A stretch of 64,000 nucleotides of DNA, from NCBI GenBank assembly GCA_963978905.1, contig OZ022256.1, positions 17,051,731 through 17,115,730 of the forward strand, read 5' to 3'. The notes under the pieces were generated by a model, which did no database searches, had not been told where the DNA came from, and worked only from the letters and a program-made list of their open reading frames with translations. Position numbers and translations under genes: made by a program. Below are positions 31,001 to 41,500 of this stretch, one piece after another (position 1 is the first letter of the stretch; every line of letters begins with the position of its first letter). The DNA comes from Trichostrongylus colubriformis (taxonomy: Eukaryota; Nematoda; Chromadorea; Rhabditida; Trichostrongylidae).

Positions 31001-33726
31001 TACAATACTCGCAAAAGTGTGCACTTTCGTTATCTTCTCTTCCTCGCCTACCATCGAGACCTAAGAGAATATCTAGCCATGCATTCGATAGAGCTCTTTT
31101 CACTCTACAAGATGATCCCACTCTTCTTTTGAATCTTTTCATATTTTGGCATGTAGCAATAAGTTTTTACCTGTTTTTCAATTCAATATTGCATAATGAA
31201 AATGAATTTTTTCGGAGGAGTGTTTTGCACCATTCGATAGAGCTCTTTTTGCTCTACAAGATGGTGCTCACGGTTTTTGTTCGAATAAATTTTTCCCATT
31301 TTTTAGACTATTCAAAAGTCGACGAAATCGAGCATTTTCATCACATGGTGTCAAAAATGCTCGATTTCGTCGACTTCTAAATGGTCTAAAAAATGGAAAA
31401 AATTGATTCAAACAAAAACCGTGAGCACCATCTCGTAGAGCAAAAAGAGCTCTATCGAATGGTGCAAAACACTCTGCCGAAAAAAATTCATTTTCATTAT
31501 GCAATATTGAATTGAAAAACAGGTAAAAACTTATTGCTACATGCCAAAATATGAAAAGATTCAAAAGAAGAGTGGCATCATCTTGTAGAGTGAAAAGAGC
31601 TCTATCGAATGCATATGTGCGCATCCTCTCCAATCTCGATGGTAGGCGAGGAGGAGAAGATAGCGAAAGTGCACACTTTTGCGAGTATTGTATTTGTGAG
31701 TCTTAAAAACAGTAAAAAGTTGAGCGATTCAAATAAAAAGTAAAACCATCATGTAGAGCTGAAAAAGCTCTATCGAAACATATACACAAACATTTTTTGA
31801 TCTTGATAATAGGCTAGAAAAATGAGGTGCGCAAGCGCCAATTTTTTGCCCCTAGCTCATTTCATTTCCAAACCTCATAAATATAAGGTAGTCGAAGGAA
31901 TCAAAAAACAGATAGAACTATTTTGTAGAGCAAAAAAAGCTCTATCGAAAACATATATAAACTTTGTCAAAAGATGAAGGAAATAATGTAAAAAACGGGG
32001 TTGAAAAAAACCGCGGGGACTTATTCCTCAACCCAATATTGCTTGAGCGATTTTATACCCCTTGAAAATCCGAAAAAAAAACGGCAGAACAGAGAAAAAC
32101 GTGATGATTAGAAATGTGCTGAGCGCACCTAAGGGGGATCCCTTCTTACCCTGTATTTTCTTTGAGATAGACATTCGCTAGAAGGGGATAACCAGGGCGA
32201 TCTAAAGGATCTGACTCCTCCAGAGAGAAAGGAAGAGTCCAGGGCGCTGCTCAGGTTACAAAATCCGTCCACGAATCAAAGAAGAAACACAAACCCCCTA
32301 TCACACTGATCGCAAATCAATAGAAGCTCTTCATGCATGCCACCAGAGCAAATTTCACAAACGGTGAAGTCGAGTGGGTTTGCTTCATCAAACGGCTTGA
32401 AACAACTTCACATTAATCGACAAACAAATACAATGAGAGAGATATCAATTAGTTGAAAATGACCAACCTCAAGTTCCGCTGGTTGCTCCATCTTTTGAAC
32501 TTTGTGCAGCGTTGGTTTGCCCTCCAATATCCTGTAAGTGTAGACTGCTCCAAAACTCGCGCGACATGATGGACAGCTCAGCCGTAACTGCAACAGCGAA
32601 ACACATAGGTAACAAGATAAAAACAGGAAGGGTAATACTCATGGCAACGGCATACGAATAAGAGCCAGTAACAAGTTCTATTAAGGTTTGCGAGCTTCAA
32701 GTACAGTTGAAATACAGCAAAGGTACCGCTGCCAATGTTAATTCACAGAGATGAAGTGAAAAGATAGCGAATGTGCTACAGAAACAAGCTCTCATAAGAA
32801 GTTAACATGAGACGCTTGCAAAAGTCAGTTTATTGCTTGAGCACTACTAGCCCTGTCTCACAAACTGCTCTTACACGAAATTGCTCTTTTTCCTGGATAA
32901 TCATCTTATCATAAACCACTACAGGAAGAGCGTGAAGAGGAGAGTAGTGGCATTAATTATCCAGAGCTAGGGTTTGAAAGCTATACAAAAATGACTATAG
33001 GGTGCCACTAAATTAGCTAGACGATGGACCCAAGTTACCCATTACCCTGAGAATATCGTGAAACTCCAATCATTAGAACTTCCAACTCGCAGCGCATCCG
33101 CGTCCTACTTCCCTAGTGTCTCGGTACTTGCTAAAATAGTTCCCATTCCTTTGTTATACACTGTCAAAACTATTCAAAATAGCAATGATAATATTCAACT
33201 TGCGCATAGCAGAAAACAGTCTGCAGTTATGAATCAGGAGCCACATCTATCATTGAATGCACATTGCAAGATAATCTTATACGAGTTATCGAGTTCTAGA
33301 ATGAAAGCAAGGGTGCAAATGAATTGTAGGCTCTTCTGGTAATTTTTGATATTCTGCACTACACAAGCCCACGCAGACGTTCGGTAACAGAACCAGACGA
33401 GACGGGAAAGAGGGCAGAGAGCGAGCGATACAGACCGCGTAGTCGCATTCGCCATTGCTGACCAAATCTCAAGGGCTGTTACTTCACTTATCAAGCGATG
33501 CCTTCGGATACGCATTCTATCCCTTTTTCTACACGAACTTTATTCTGCCCACTCATTGCCTTAGCAACCTACACACAAATAGACACAGATTAGAAAAACG
33601 CACCTTGGCCCACTCAGTTAAGCATTCTAAATCGAAGCGATGCTGGCAATTCTCTGGTCGTGAGAACTCTTCGTCAATAGGACACAGGCAAATAGGGCAG
33701 ACATCATCAGCGCCTGGCGACGACAT
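19083..33726 (-). CDS. PHRF1: PHRF1-like RING and PHD finger protein with SR-like region
   Basis: Exons, 5' to 3': 33726-33604, 32587-32468, 32395-32295, 30141-29941, 29885-29762, 28709-28615, 28472-28384, 28300-28192, 27853-27711, 27636-27523, 26796-26707, 26652-26584, 26491-25477, about 22420-22248, 21901-21837, 19311-19083. Exons 1-2 form a RING (CPICLCPIDEEF, CQHRFDLECLTEW, CPSCRASFG). Exons 3-4 form a PHD finger (CEICSGGMHEELLLICDQC, FHTYCLSPPLD, WFCPQCEQS). Then come an acidic E/D run (29762-29885), a Lys/Arg-rich block (28192-28300), a ~338-residue Arg/Asp/His/Ser-rich exon, and a conserved C-terminal module (EGFAKEGIRPYKK, LTREEYKDVMRAVVREC) of the kind found in PHRF1 and SCAF proteins. 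Human PHRF1 is a nuclear ubiquitin ligase that binds the RNA polymerase II CTD. Phases fail to join between 29762 and 28709 and between 27523 and 26796, so at least two small exons are unplaced. Confidence 0.85.
19632..19711. repeat. Perfect-arm hairpin, about 33-bp stem
   Basis: AAGCACCTCCCATTGGTGGA plus GGTCGTATAG is followed, after a ~14-base centre, by the inverse. The two arms match at about 31 of 33 positions. It lies in the last intron of the PHRF1-like gene. Confidence 0.8.
19930..21285. repeat. Tandem satellite, about 270-330 bp units, five copies
   Basis: The landmark GGGCGGAGCTTAA recurs near 19975, 20253, 20580, 20848 and 21127. Each unit contains CAGGTCGTTTTTCAT and TGACCTTGATCCATCTTCTC. 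Two units end with CCTTAGCGCTTTATATATAG followed by TA (near 20404 and 21282). It lies inside the last intron of the PHRF1-like gene. An inverted, diverged copy is at 51340-51735. The open frames here are shadows of the repeat, on both strands. Confidence 0.9.
22421..23943. other. PHRF1-like intron sequence, 5' part
   Basis: The long minus-strand frame at 23423-23935 (170 codons) resembles no family I know and runs up to the left arm of the fold-back element; it is probably repeat-borne. Near 22760-22870 the minus strand reads MVKTKKIRKLVTGDIRTTN, also unrecognised. The sequence near 23340-23400 (GACCCCCTGAGCATGAGAAT) is related to the inside of the 7049-8092 element. Confidence 0.4.
23944..24931. 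repeat. Fold-back element with ~150-bp arms inside a PHRF1-like intron
   Basis: Left arm 23944-24092 (ACAAGGGAAGGTATTTCACT through GGGGTCAAAGTTTGCCTGTG) is inverted at 24785-24931 (CACAGGCAAACTTTGACTCC through AATACCTTCCCTTG). The inside holds a segment related to the 7049-8092 element (CTGATCTCAAATCTGTATTC) and a tRNA-like sequence at 24643-24719. There is no transposase frame. Confidence 0.8.
24643..24719 (-). other. tRNA-Cys-like pseudogene or SINE core
   Basis: On the minus strand GCCTCCGTGTCTCAGTGGTA has the A-box form, CTGCAGG occupies the anticodon-loop position with GCA as in tRNA-Cys, and GTGGGTTTGCTTCCCAC gives a perfect 5-bp T stem with a 7-base loop (B box). The acceptor and anticodon stems are poor, so it is not a working tRNA; a tRNA-derived repeat is likely. 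Confidence 0.5.
30653..32040. mobile_element. 1.39-kb near-perfect palindrome, mariner-type MITE
   Basis: Termini AATATTGGGTTGAGGAATAA and TTATTCCTCAACCCAATATT are perfect inverses, with arms of about 685 bp on each side of a ~14-base centre near 31346. The TATTGGGTTG terminus resembles mariner-type ends. Each arm carries four copies of a motif of the form TTCGATAGAGCTNTTTT...CTCTACAAGATG (near 30743, 30918, 31083 and 31232, mirrored in the right arm). No transposase frame. It lies in the PHRF1-like intron between the two PHD-finger exons, so it would be transcribed as one long hairpin. Confidence 0.85.
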
Positions 33727-35028
33727 CGTAGGTTTTTTCCCTTGATTTCAAACGAGTATCGTGTGTTTCATGTAGTGATTGAAAAACAAAAAATAAATAA
33801 AAAATAAACTCACTAATACAGAACAGAAGTATACCACCAGCTTACACAATTCGTTTCAACCACTTCCGTAGGCGATATAAAGGAAGATCATGGTGATCAC
33901 ATTGACGGGATTCCTTTGATATGATGTCAACAAGTCAAACCGGACTTGAAACTTGCAGATCTTCAAGGAACCAGACAAGCACTCGCTAATGCGACTACTT
34001 CAAAGAGATTTTTCTTCACTTAGATTTCCCTATGCATCCAAACAAGTAAGCAGGATTACACCACCGTAACCATTAAGATCGAAAAAATATGTAGAAATAA
34101 GCATTTATCTGGAGAAACGAGAATCAAAGATACTAAGAGATTCGTCGGCAACGGAAACTTCATTATAGCATGTGGACCTGTGAGAAAGCACAGAAAAGAG
34201 GTCACCGTCCAATGACTTTTTTGAAACGGAGAGAAGGTGAGTGAAACTATCAACGTGGAAACAGCGTAAGCACTATGTATCAAAAAGGCCTGTAGCAATA
34301 CAGTTATCATGAAAATGATGATTGCAATTGTTAGCGTAAGCAAGGTGAAAACGGACATCAGTACACTGAGGCGATTCGGCAGGAAACAAGTGTGCCAGAG
34401 ATTCGCCGACAACAAAAGCCACCCGTGCTATTTTAGCGTTAAACATAAAGTCCGTCGATTCACGAACAAAGCATCAAACCCAGCCTTCCGAGCGGAATTA
34501 CCTTGAGCACCCATAACAAATCCAATAAATGACAAGTGGCTGTGAAGTGAAATTTTTGCTTAGAGGGTTAGTATGCATGCAAGTATCTAACTTCACCAGC
34601 GATCGACGATGGTGAGACAGATTTCGAAGACTAGGACACAAAATCCAGTGAGTATGATTGGAAAATCACTCCCGAGAATCACTCGTAGAACAACCTGATC
34701 ATGCCGGCGAAAAGCGGGAACGACATGATGCAAAGCAGACACAACGACCGAACACCACACATCCACCTGGTGAGCTAGCGCACTCCAGTACAAGGGAAGA
34801 ATGCGAAAAAATCTTTTCGGAACCACACTGATCACAGACGGTAAGACTGCTGCAAGTACATCCAGCGACTTTGTTTCTCCAACAGTACTCCTATTTCGAA
34901 CGACAACACAAAATCGTTGGCTGTCATCCACTGTTCGAATCATTCATATGTTTAGGATATTCCTGTCGATAGTTCGCGAGAGCACGGGTGAAAAAAGAGT
35001 TCGAGTTTGACAGAAACGCTGAAATTGC
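33727..35028. other. Spacer between GPS2-like and PHRF1-like genes
   Basis: 1.3 kb. Two minus-strand frames (34943-34593 and 34415-34056) encode hydrophobic sequence, described separately. No other feature is recognised. The PHRF1-like start codon at 33726 has no strong TTTCAG acceptor immediately ahead of it. Confidence 0.4.
34056..34943 (-). pseudogene. Possible chemoreceptor-like (7TM) gene or remnant
   Basis: The frame 34943-34593 contains IILTGFCVLVFEICLTIVDR, a hydrophobic stretch ending in a charged E/R motif like those of nematode serpentine receptors. A short open piece HLSFIGFVMGAQ follows an acceptor near 34543. A second frame (34415-34056) has CFLPNRLSVLMSVFTLLTLT and more hydrophobic segments. 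Frames do not join simply and no start or full set of seven segments is clear. Nematode GPCR is a guess from hydropathy; a chance frame is possible. Confidence 0.25.
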
Positions 35029-37913
35029 TCATCTTGGATACCTACGCTTTCGCAGCAGCATACTAGAAGCAAAGTAATAAATCAAAGGACACCTACATGC
35101 AGGAAGATTCTGCAAGCCGAATGATTGCTGAGTAATAGTTTGCGGTGCCGGTGAAACTTGTGGACTCGGTACTTCTGGTTTTACAAGACCAGTTTGGGCT
35201 TGTGAACTGCTCGGCTGCACTTGTGGTTTCGGCGGTTCTACAGCAAATTGACCGAATACTAAATGGTTTCCAACGGGCGGTGTTCCTCTGAAAAACAATC
35301 CTTGAGTACAAAATATGGAGTATCGCCGCTAAAGGGAACGTAGCAATTCACTTTCATGAAGCAAACTTTTTTGGGAGTGACTACAAATTTGGATGCACGC
35401 TATGGCTGTATTCAAGACTTTTCCTATTCTTGTGATGAACTACGTCATTTTGGCATTCTCATGGAGCTCGCAATGGTCGAATTGGCAAGTTGTTCCGCGT
35501 AAAAACCGTCAAAGAGTTATCCGATGATGCTACTGGCATAGAAAAATGACCCAAAGGACAAAGTAATGAGCCGAATCATCCATCTGGGCAAACTAATCTA
35601 GCTTATAAATGAGAACCTCCAGCAGCAACCACACTTTATGACGAATCAAGCACCGAGTGGGCTAAGGAACGCCGTTAGGAGGATGTGTTCAAGATCCATG
35701 ATCATTCGACGCGATCCCACTGATGAGGATACAGAGGATCTTACGTTCTCGAAAAGGAGGTCTAACACTGTAACAGAGGAGTGTGAGACACTTAATGCCG
35801 GTAATGCTCAGATAAGTGTGTTTCCCAGAGAGGTGAAATCTCGACTGTACAGACCAAAGAAAATATAGTGACATGTCAGGAAAGCCGAACATAAAGAAAT
35901 AGTTTTCAAGGAAAATACTTGTGACTGTTCAAGGCAAAATATCGTTTCGAAGCTTGACCAACCTGGTCACAGGCGCTGTAGCACTGAAGGCAGGCACTGT
36001 TGCAGAAGCTCCCGGTAACAACCCCTAAATCACAGGAAAATATATGAAGAAATTGGGAAAATCGTAATGAGTTGTGTATTACCTGGACTTGACCGAGCGC
36101 TTGTTGGAGATAAGCTGGCGTTATGCCAGCGGGTAACGCTTGTTGTGCAGTTGCTTGAGCAGCGTTTTGTTGCTGCTGAACAAGGGAACGCTGAGCTTGC
36201 GCCAGCTCTTGAAACTTTTGTGCTGCAAGCAGTTGTTGATGTTGGAGCAAAGCCTGCTGGTTCAATAGGTTTTGTGCGGAGAAATGCTGCGAAAGTAGGT
36301 TTTGTTGAGTGAGCAAGTGCTGGTTTGATATCAAACTGTTTGCTTGGGCTTGGGCTTGCGCCTGTGCTTGGGCTTGGATTGTGGCGGCCAAGAATGGTTG
36401 TTGTATTTGGAGTGTCAAGAGTTCCTGCAAAAAAAAATTCCAAACTGGCCTCTACAGGATAACGAAAAATAGCGCTAACACTCACCCTTCGCTTGCGTTC
36501 ATCTTCTGCTTTCTTTTGCATTGACTCTCGCTGTAGACAAGCTTTCAGTTTTGTGAAACATTCGTGCTTCTCCGCTGCCAGCTCATCTCGACGCGCCTTC
36601 ACCCGTTCCAGCTAATAAAAAAATATGTGGCAGTTTAATAAATAATGAGTCTAAAACTGTTGAAATATGCACGGTTTGGGGAAGTCGTGATTATCACTGC
36701 CAGCACATTCAAAAGCTGCTATCTACTAATACGTGACTTCAAGTTCCTTCCATGACTCGTATCGCGCACCATCGTTAACAACACTTGGACATGACAAACG
36801 CGGCCAGGAGATGTGAGTTTAAGCCTATGCCTGAAGAGAGAGGAAAGCTCCGGGCGAGTGAATCCACTTCACTAAGCTAGCTCTTTCTGCACATAGAACT
36901 TGTTTCACCCATACTCTCCTTGTACACGGAAAAAGCACGTCATTTTCTTCTGCAAGAAAGAATTATGGAATATGCGGATTGTGACACAAAAAAGAAGTCC
37001 CTTTTCTCACCCCACCCCTCTGACCCTCACTGACTCTGTCAGACATCTGAATATCATTTTCCAACGCAGTACTTTTGAACACAATGCGACGTGGCGCGAG
37101 ATACTTACCATGAGACCCCGCCGAAGTGAGTGCCCACAAACAGAGGGAATCAAAAGGTTTACCATTTTTCAACGGCCCAAAAAGACTCAGGCAAAAACTC
37201 TCTGCACTCCAATTGAAATGTTAATCTGACACTACACACACACACCAAACTAAGACTCTTCCTTGGCTAGTTCATTAGCAAAATGAAGGGAAGGTGAATC
37301 TCAGATACGTACGTCAACAGTTACACAAGTATAGCACGTACCTCTGCTTCACAAGCTTCTAAATCCTCATCCACTCGCTCACGCATTTGTTGGCGTTCAC
37401 GTTGCCGTTCTTCTGCTGCTCGTCGTTGAGCTTCTCCTTCAATAAAGAGACGTAAAATGCAGTAAGCCCTTCCCAGATGCTCAATATATTTGGATCGTAA
37501 GCTGGCTCCAGTTAAAAGACAATCAGCAAAAACCCTCGGAGATCCCTGACCTTCAATGGCTAGGAAATGCTGCAAAAAAGCAAAGCGAACAATCCAGATA
37601 AAATATCAACTTTCGCACATACACCTTGCTTATCTTTACACCCTTTAATCACCTTCTTTACCGAATCCCCGAACAATAAACAAAAATAAACATTCCATTT
37701 AGTTGTAACACTTCTTTAAAAGGTTAGTAAATAAATGAAGCACTTACGATCCCTAGCTTCCAAGCAAGTACGCTTTGCTCTGGCGTAGATGTAACTGCGC
37801 ACACGAGGATCGACCACCAACGGCTTCCATCCAACCGGAACACATCGTCCTTTGTCGTAGGATAATTTTGCTCGGTGACGGGGTGTATGCATCGAACACT
37901 GGAACTTGCTCAT
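35029..37913 (-). CDS. GPS2: GPS2-like NCoR/SMRT co-repressor subunit
   Basis: Six exons: 37913-37748, 37436-37342, 36611-36486, 36424-36083, 36024-35963, 35287-35029. All junctions keep phase, giving about 349 residues if the last exon reads to the stop at 35029. The start MSKFQCSM follows a TTTCATAG acceptor, suggesting trans-splicing. Residues ~55-130 form a long charged coiled coil (RRAAEERQRERQQMRERVDE, then LERVKARRDELAAEKHECF and KLKACLQRESMQKK) matching the GPS2 helix LEEKLLALQEEKHQLFLQL. Next comes a Gln/Ala-rich region (including a QA repeat) and a Pro/Gln-rich tail. GPS2 is a nuclear subunit of the NCoR/SMRT-HDAC3 complex and also inhibits JNK signalling in mammals. The extreme C-terminus (after LQNLPA) may instead splice elsewhere. 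Confidence 0.75.
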
Positions 37914-38541
37914 CCTTTCTAACTGTCTATGAAATTCAACGACGGCATTCCGACAATAAGAGCGAACGTAAGAAAAGGTAGACGGGAGAAGAAACAAACA
38001 AAATAAATAATAAAATTGGTTACATGAAACCAACCGATAACGATCATAGTGAACACATCAAAAAGAATGTTTTATTCGGTCGACGGTCAATGATATCACA
38101 TGAGAACCCAAAACGAGCAAGACCAGCATGGAATGCTTACTTTACTGGGTGCATTACAACCGTAGGCAAGAATCGAAGCGAAAATGTCATGGATCAGCCG
38201 AGTGACACTCAGTAAAAAGTCACAGGAATCATAACAGGCACAAGGGGTAAATCATGACAGTTTTGGACGCAGAAAGGTGAAGCGTTGTATATAAGAACTG
38301 GCCTCTAATTGGAAATTATTCACCGACTAACTGACTGTATTGCACCCTGTAAATAGCGTACCCTAGAGCTACGAATCTCATTCGCCAATTAGTTACAGCA
38401 GCATTAATGCTACACAATGTTATTAACTGCTATCCTAAAATTATATGTTACATAAACATTGGTCGATGAAGCAATCGCTAAAAAACACAGAATATGCACA
38501 ACCGTATCCACACTACATGTTGCGTAAAGCTGAGTAATTAG

Positions 38542-41500
38542 TTACGGTTCTAACTCGAATCCTTCCGTAGCAAATATAGCTTTATGCCAAAGATCTGGTA
38601 TTTTGCTACACTCGTTGAGAATGTAACCCGCAGTCTTCTCCTTAAGAACGGATAACTCATTTATAAGTGCTACTGCCAAATAAAACGAAGAAAAACCTCA
38701 TTAAAGAATGACTAACTTGAGTGCTCTGATTGATTTCTGTTAGAGATATAGGGTAATTAGATAGTGCTCGAACGATACGATTTAGTTCATCCTTTGATCG
38801 GAAGAAAAACCATTGATAGGTGGCGTCGACGCGAAGTAACAGAATCATGTGAGTTTCCGTTTGTACCACCCAACCGGATCGAATATCGGGTAAAGTAAAC
38901 GACTGAAGAATTAAAAGTTGCGCAACAGAAAAGTATCTTGACGATGTTAAGCAAAGTATAGATATAGTAAGCATTTCCAAAACCAGGCGCGATACACCTT
39001 CGAGTTTGTTCTAGTGAATAAAAAAATATGTGAAAAAAAAAGAAAAATACTCACGACTAAAGTACGAATAAAACCGTCTGTGAAGCATTTCTCGCCTTCT
39101 TGGGCGACAACAATATTGGTGTCGGTTACCATCACCATACAAGCAGCCGCATCATCATCATTCTGAACAAGTGGCTGTCATTCTTTATACACATAAAAAA
39201 GATTACGACAGGCCACATACCAATGTATTCAGAGCAACGTTTACCAGTTGCATCCATTTGTTCACCTCATCCTTGCTCGGGCATTGCAACTGCAGATTTC
39301 CATCCGGTAATATCAACTCGAATCCCCATTGACAATCCTTCTTCGAGTCCAATTCTGATACCTCCGAACAATCACTGAAGTTCCGAACTTTTTACATTTT
39401 ACGAGGGACAGAAAAAGAAATGCAGAGGCATACCTCAGATTTATAACCATTTCTCCTTCTTTACAAGTGGAATCCGTGAAAACATACATTTTCGAACCCC
39501 TGATAATTGAATGCTTCATAGTGAGTAATCGTGAGTAGAGCAGATAAATAATAAATAGGTATGTAAGAATCTTATCAATGTCATAGTTAGACGTAAACTG
39601 CTCACTTCAACACAAAGTAGCTCTGAAACCATTCCGCAGGAGGTTTTCTCCACCAGTAGGGAGGGACCATTCTGAAGATATTATGCGACTTTTGCAAAGA
39701 ATTTCTAGTAGTATACGTGTTAACTGACCTTCTATAAAGATAGCCCACGTTCTCCATGTGCTGCTTTTCTAAACATGCTGAAGACTCCTTCCAATAGGCT
39801 AGTGCAAAATGCCGTAGCTCAATATGTGGCTGAAGACACAATACATTTGGGAAAGAAGAGGGGAGGTCAACTTTTTAAGAACTCACTGATCCATTGAGCT
39901 CTTTTGTCAAATAACGCTTGATTATCAATGAATACGGCGTGCTTTCAGTGAACACCGGAGGCGGCTCCTTATTTCCACTTTCCACAGCCTTAACATACTG
40001 CGTTGATCAATCGGTGCTCAGAAAAATAGGAACATCTCGAGCAATCATAACAACATCTTCAATAAATGGATGAAGCGAAGCGAATAAATGATGTGGCTCG
40101 ATACTACATTTGCCAATTTCAGATTCTCCCCCAACGTACCGTCGTTATTGTTTTGACAATAGCTTTTCCCAGTTGTGCATCTGCTGATGCAACCGCACAG
40201 ATCTTATCCTTGCCTCCTTCCGTTTCAGTTTTTGTGAGGAAAGGCATACCACTTCTCGCATACAAAATAAGAACTTGCGAATCTGCTGAAACCTGCAATA
40301 CAGGTGTTGTAATAGTGTATATGCAGAAACATCAGCAATATCATAACAACATATGAGGTGAATTCCAACACAACCAAACCTTCCAACAGAAGCCGATTCT
40401 CCTTTCCGCCCCATCACGCCGCTGTTCCGCTCTTTACACACTTCTTATAATACCTACTGTTCACAACATTCCGTAACTAAATCTCGCACGCTCCTCATTT
40501 ATTCTAATCTTCAACTTGTTGACGCTTTTTCCTCTTGAGTCGCCTTCACTTGCGGTAGCGGTTCAACATGAGCCATCAACTAACTCACGCAGAACTTTCT
40601 ACTTATCATAGCATGAGGTTAGAATAGGATAATTAAAGGCGTCAACGCTGAACTTTTTAACGATGAAGGCTGAAATATTTGATGATACGCGTTGATAATA
40701 TAGAGTATTGATCAGAAGACCTACGCAGCCGTTTCAATGGCGGTGCGGAAGCCTTACCGACAATCAAAAAGCAGACCCACTACTCGTCGAACAAATGAAA
40801 ATGCACTATACCAGCATTTCGGCCCTGACTTCAGGCTATACCACGCATCAAGCACGAACAAGCAATAAAATCACGCCATGAAAAACTAACTATGCTAAGC
40901 TTCATGAGGGGCATAAAACCAGGGCTCTAACATTTCGCAGGAGTATCGAGGGTTTCAGGTCAAAAAGTAAGAAAAAAGTGTAATTTTCAGCGACGTACCC
41001 CTATATAGTCAATGGCAGAGAGCGGTATGACAACGTGAACTTCATAGAATACATTATTATGACCACCTTCCTCAAACACTCCTGGATGAGCGGATTCCTC
41101 TTGCACAACATTCTGTGTGATGATGTATACGTTGTGATCCGTTACTGCAAGAAGCCTAAACAACAATAACAAATAACAGCATCGCGGAGAGTCACGTGTG
41201 GTATGAATCTTTACCTCTGCTGGGGAGCTCCAGCAGCGAATCGCTGGTATACGTGAAACATACGCAGCAATCTTTCGCCCTCATCAACATACACATTCAT
41301 GGCCAATTTCAAAATATCTCCAGAATGCAACCTGATAAAAAATTAAATTAAAAGAAAACAAATATAGACAATCTACAAGGCGAATGCAGAAACTGCGCCG
41401 GACTAATTAGTTCGTAAGTTAACGGACCAAGTGTTTCAGGATCTAGGGAAATAGATGGTTTGATTCGTCAAAAAGGACCCTAGATCACGCAATTGGAAAG

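Noticed and set aside
30859..31633. Frames of 173 and 121 codons on opposite strands
   Set aside because: Both lie in the arms of the 1.39-kb palindrome and mirror each other.
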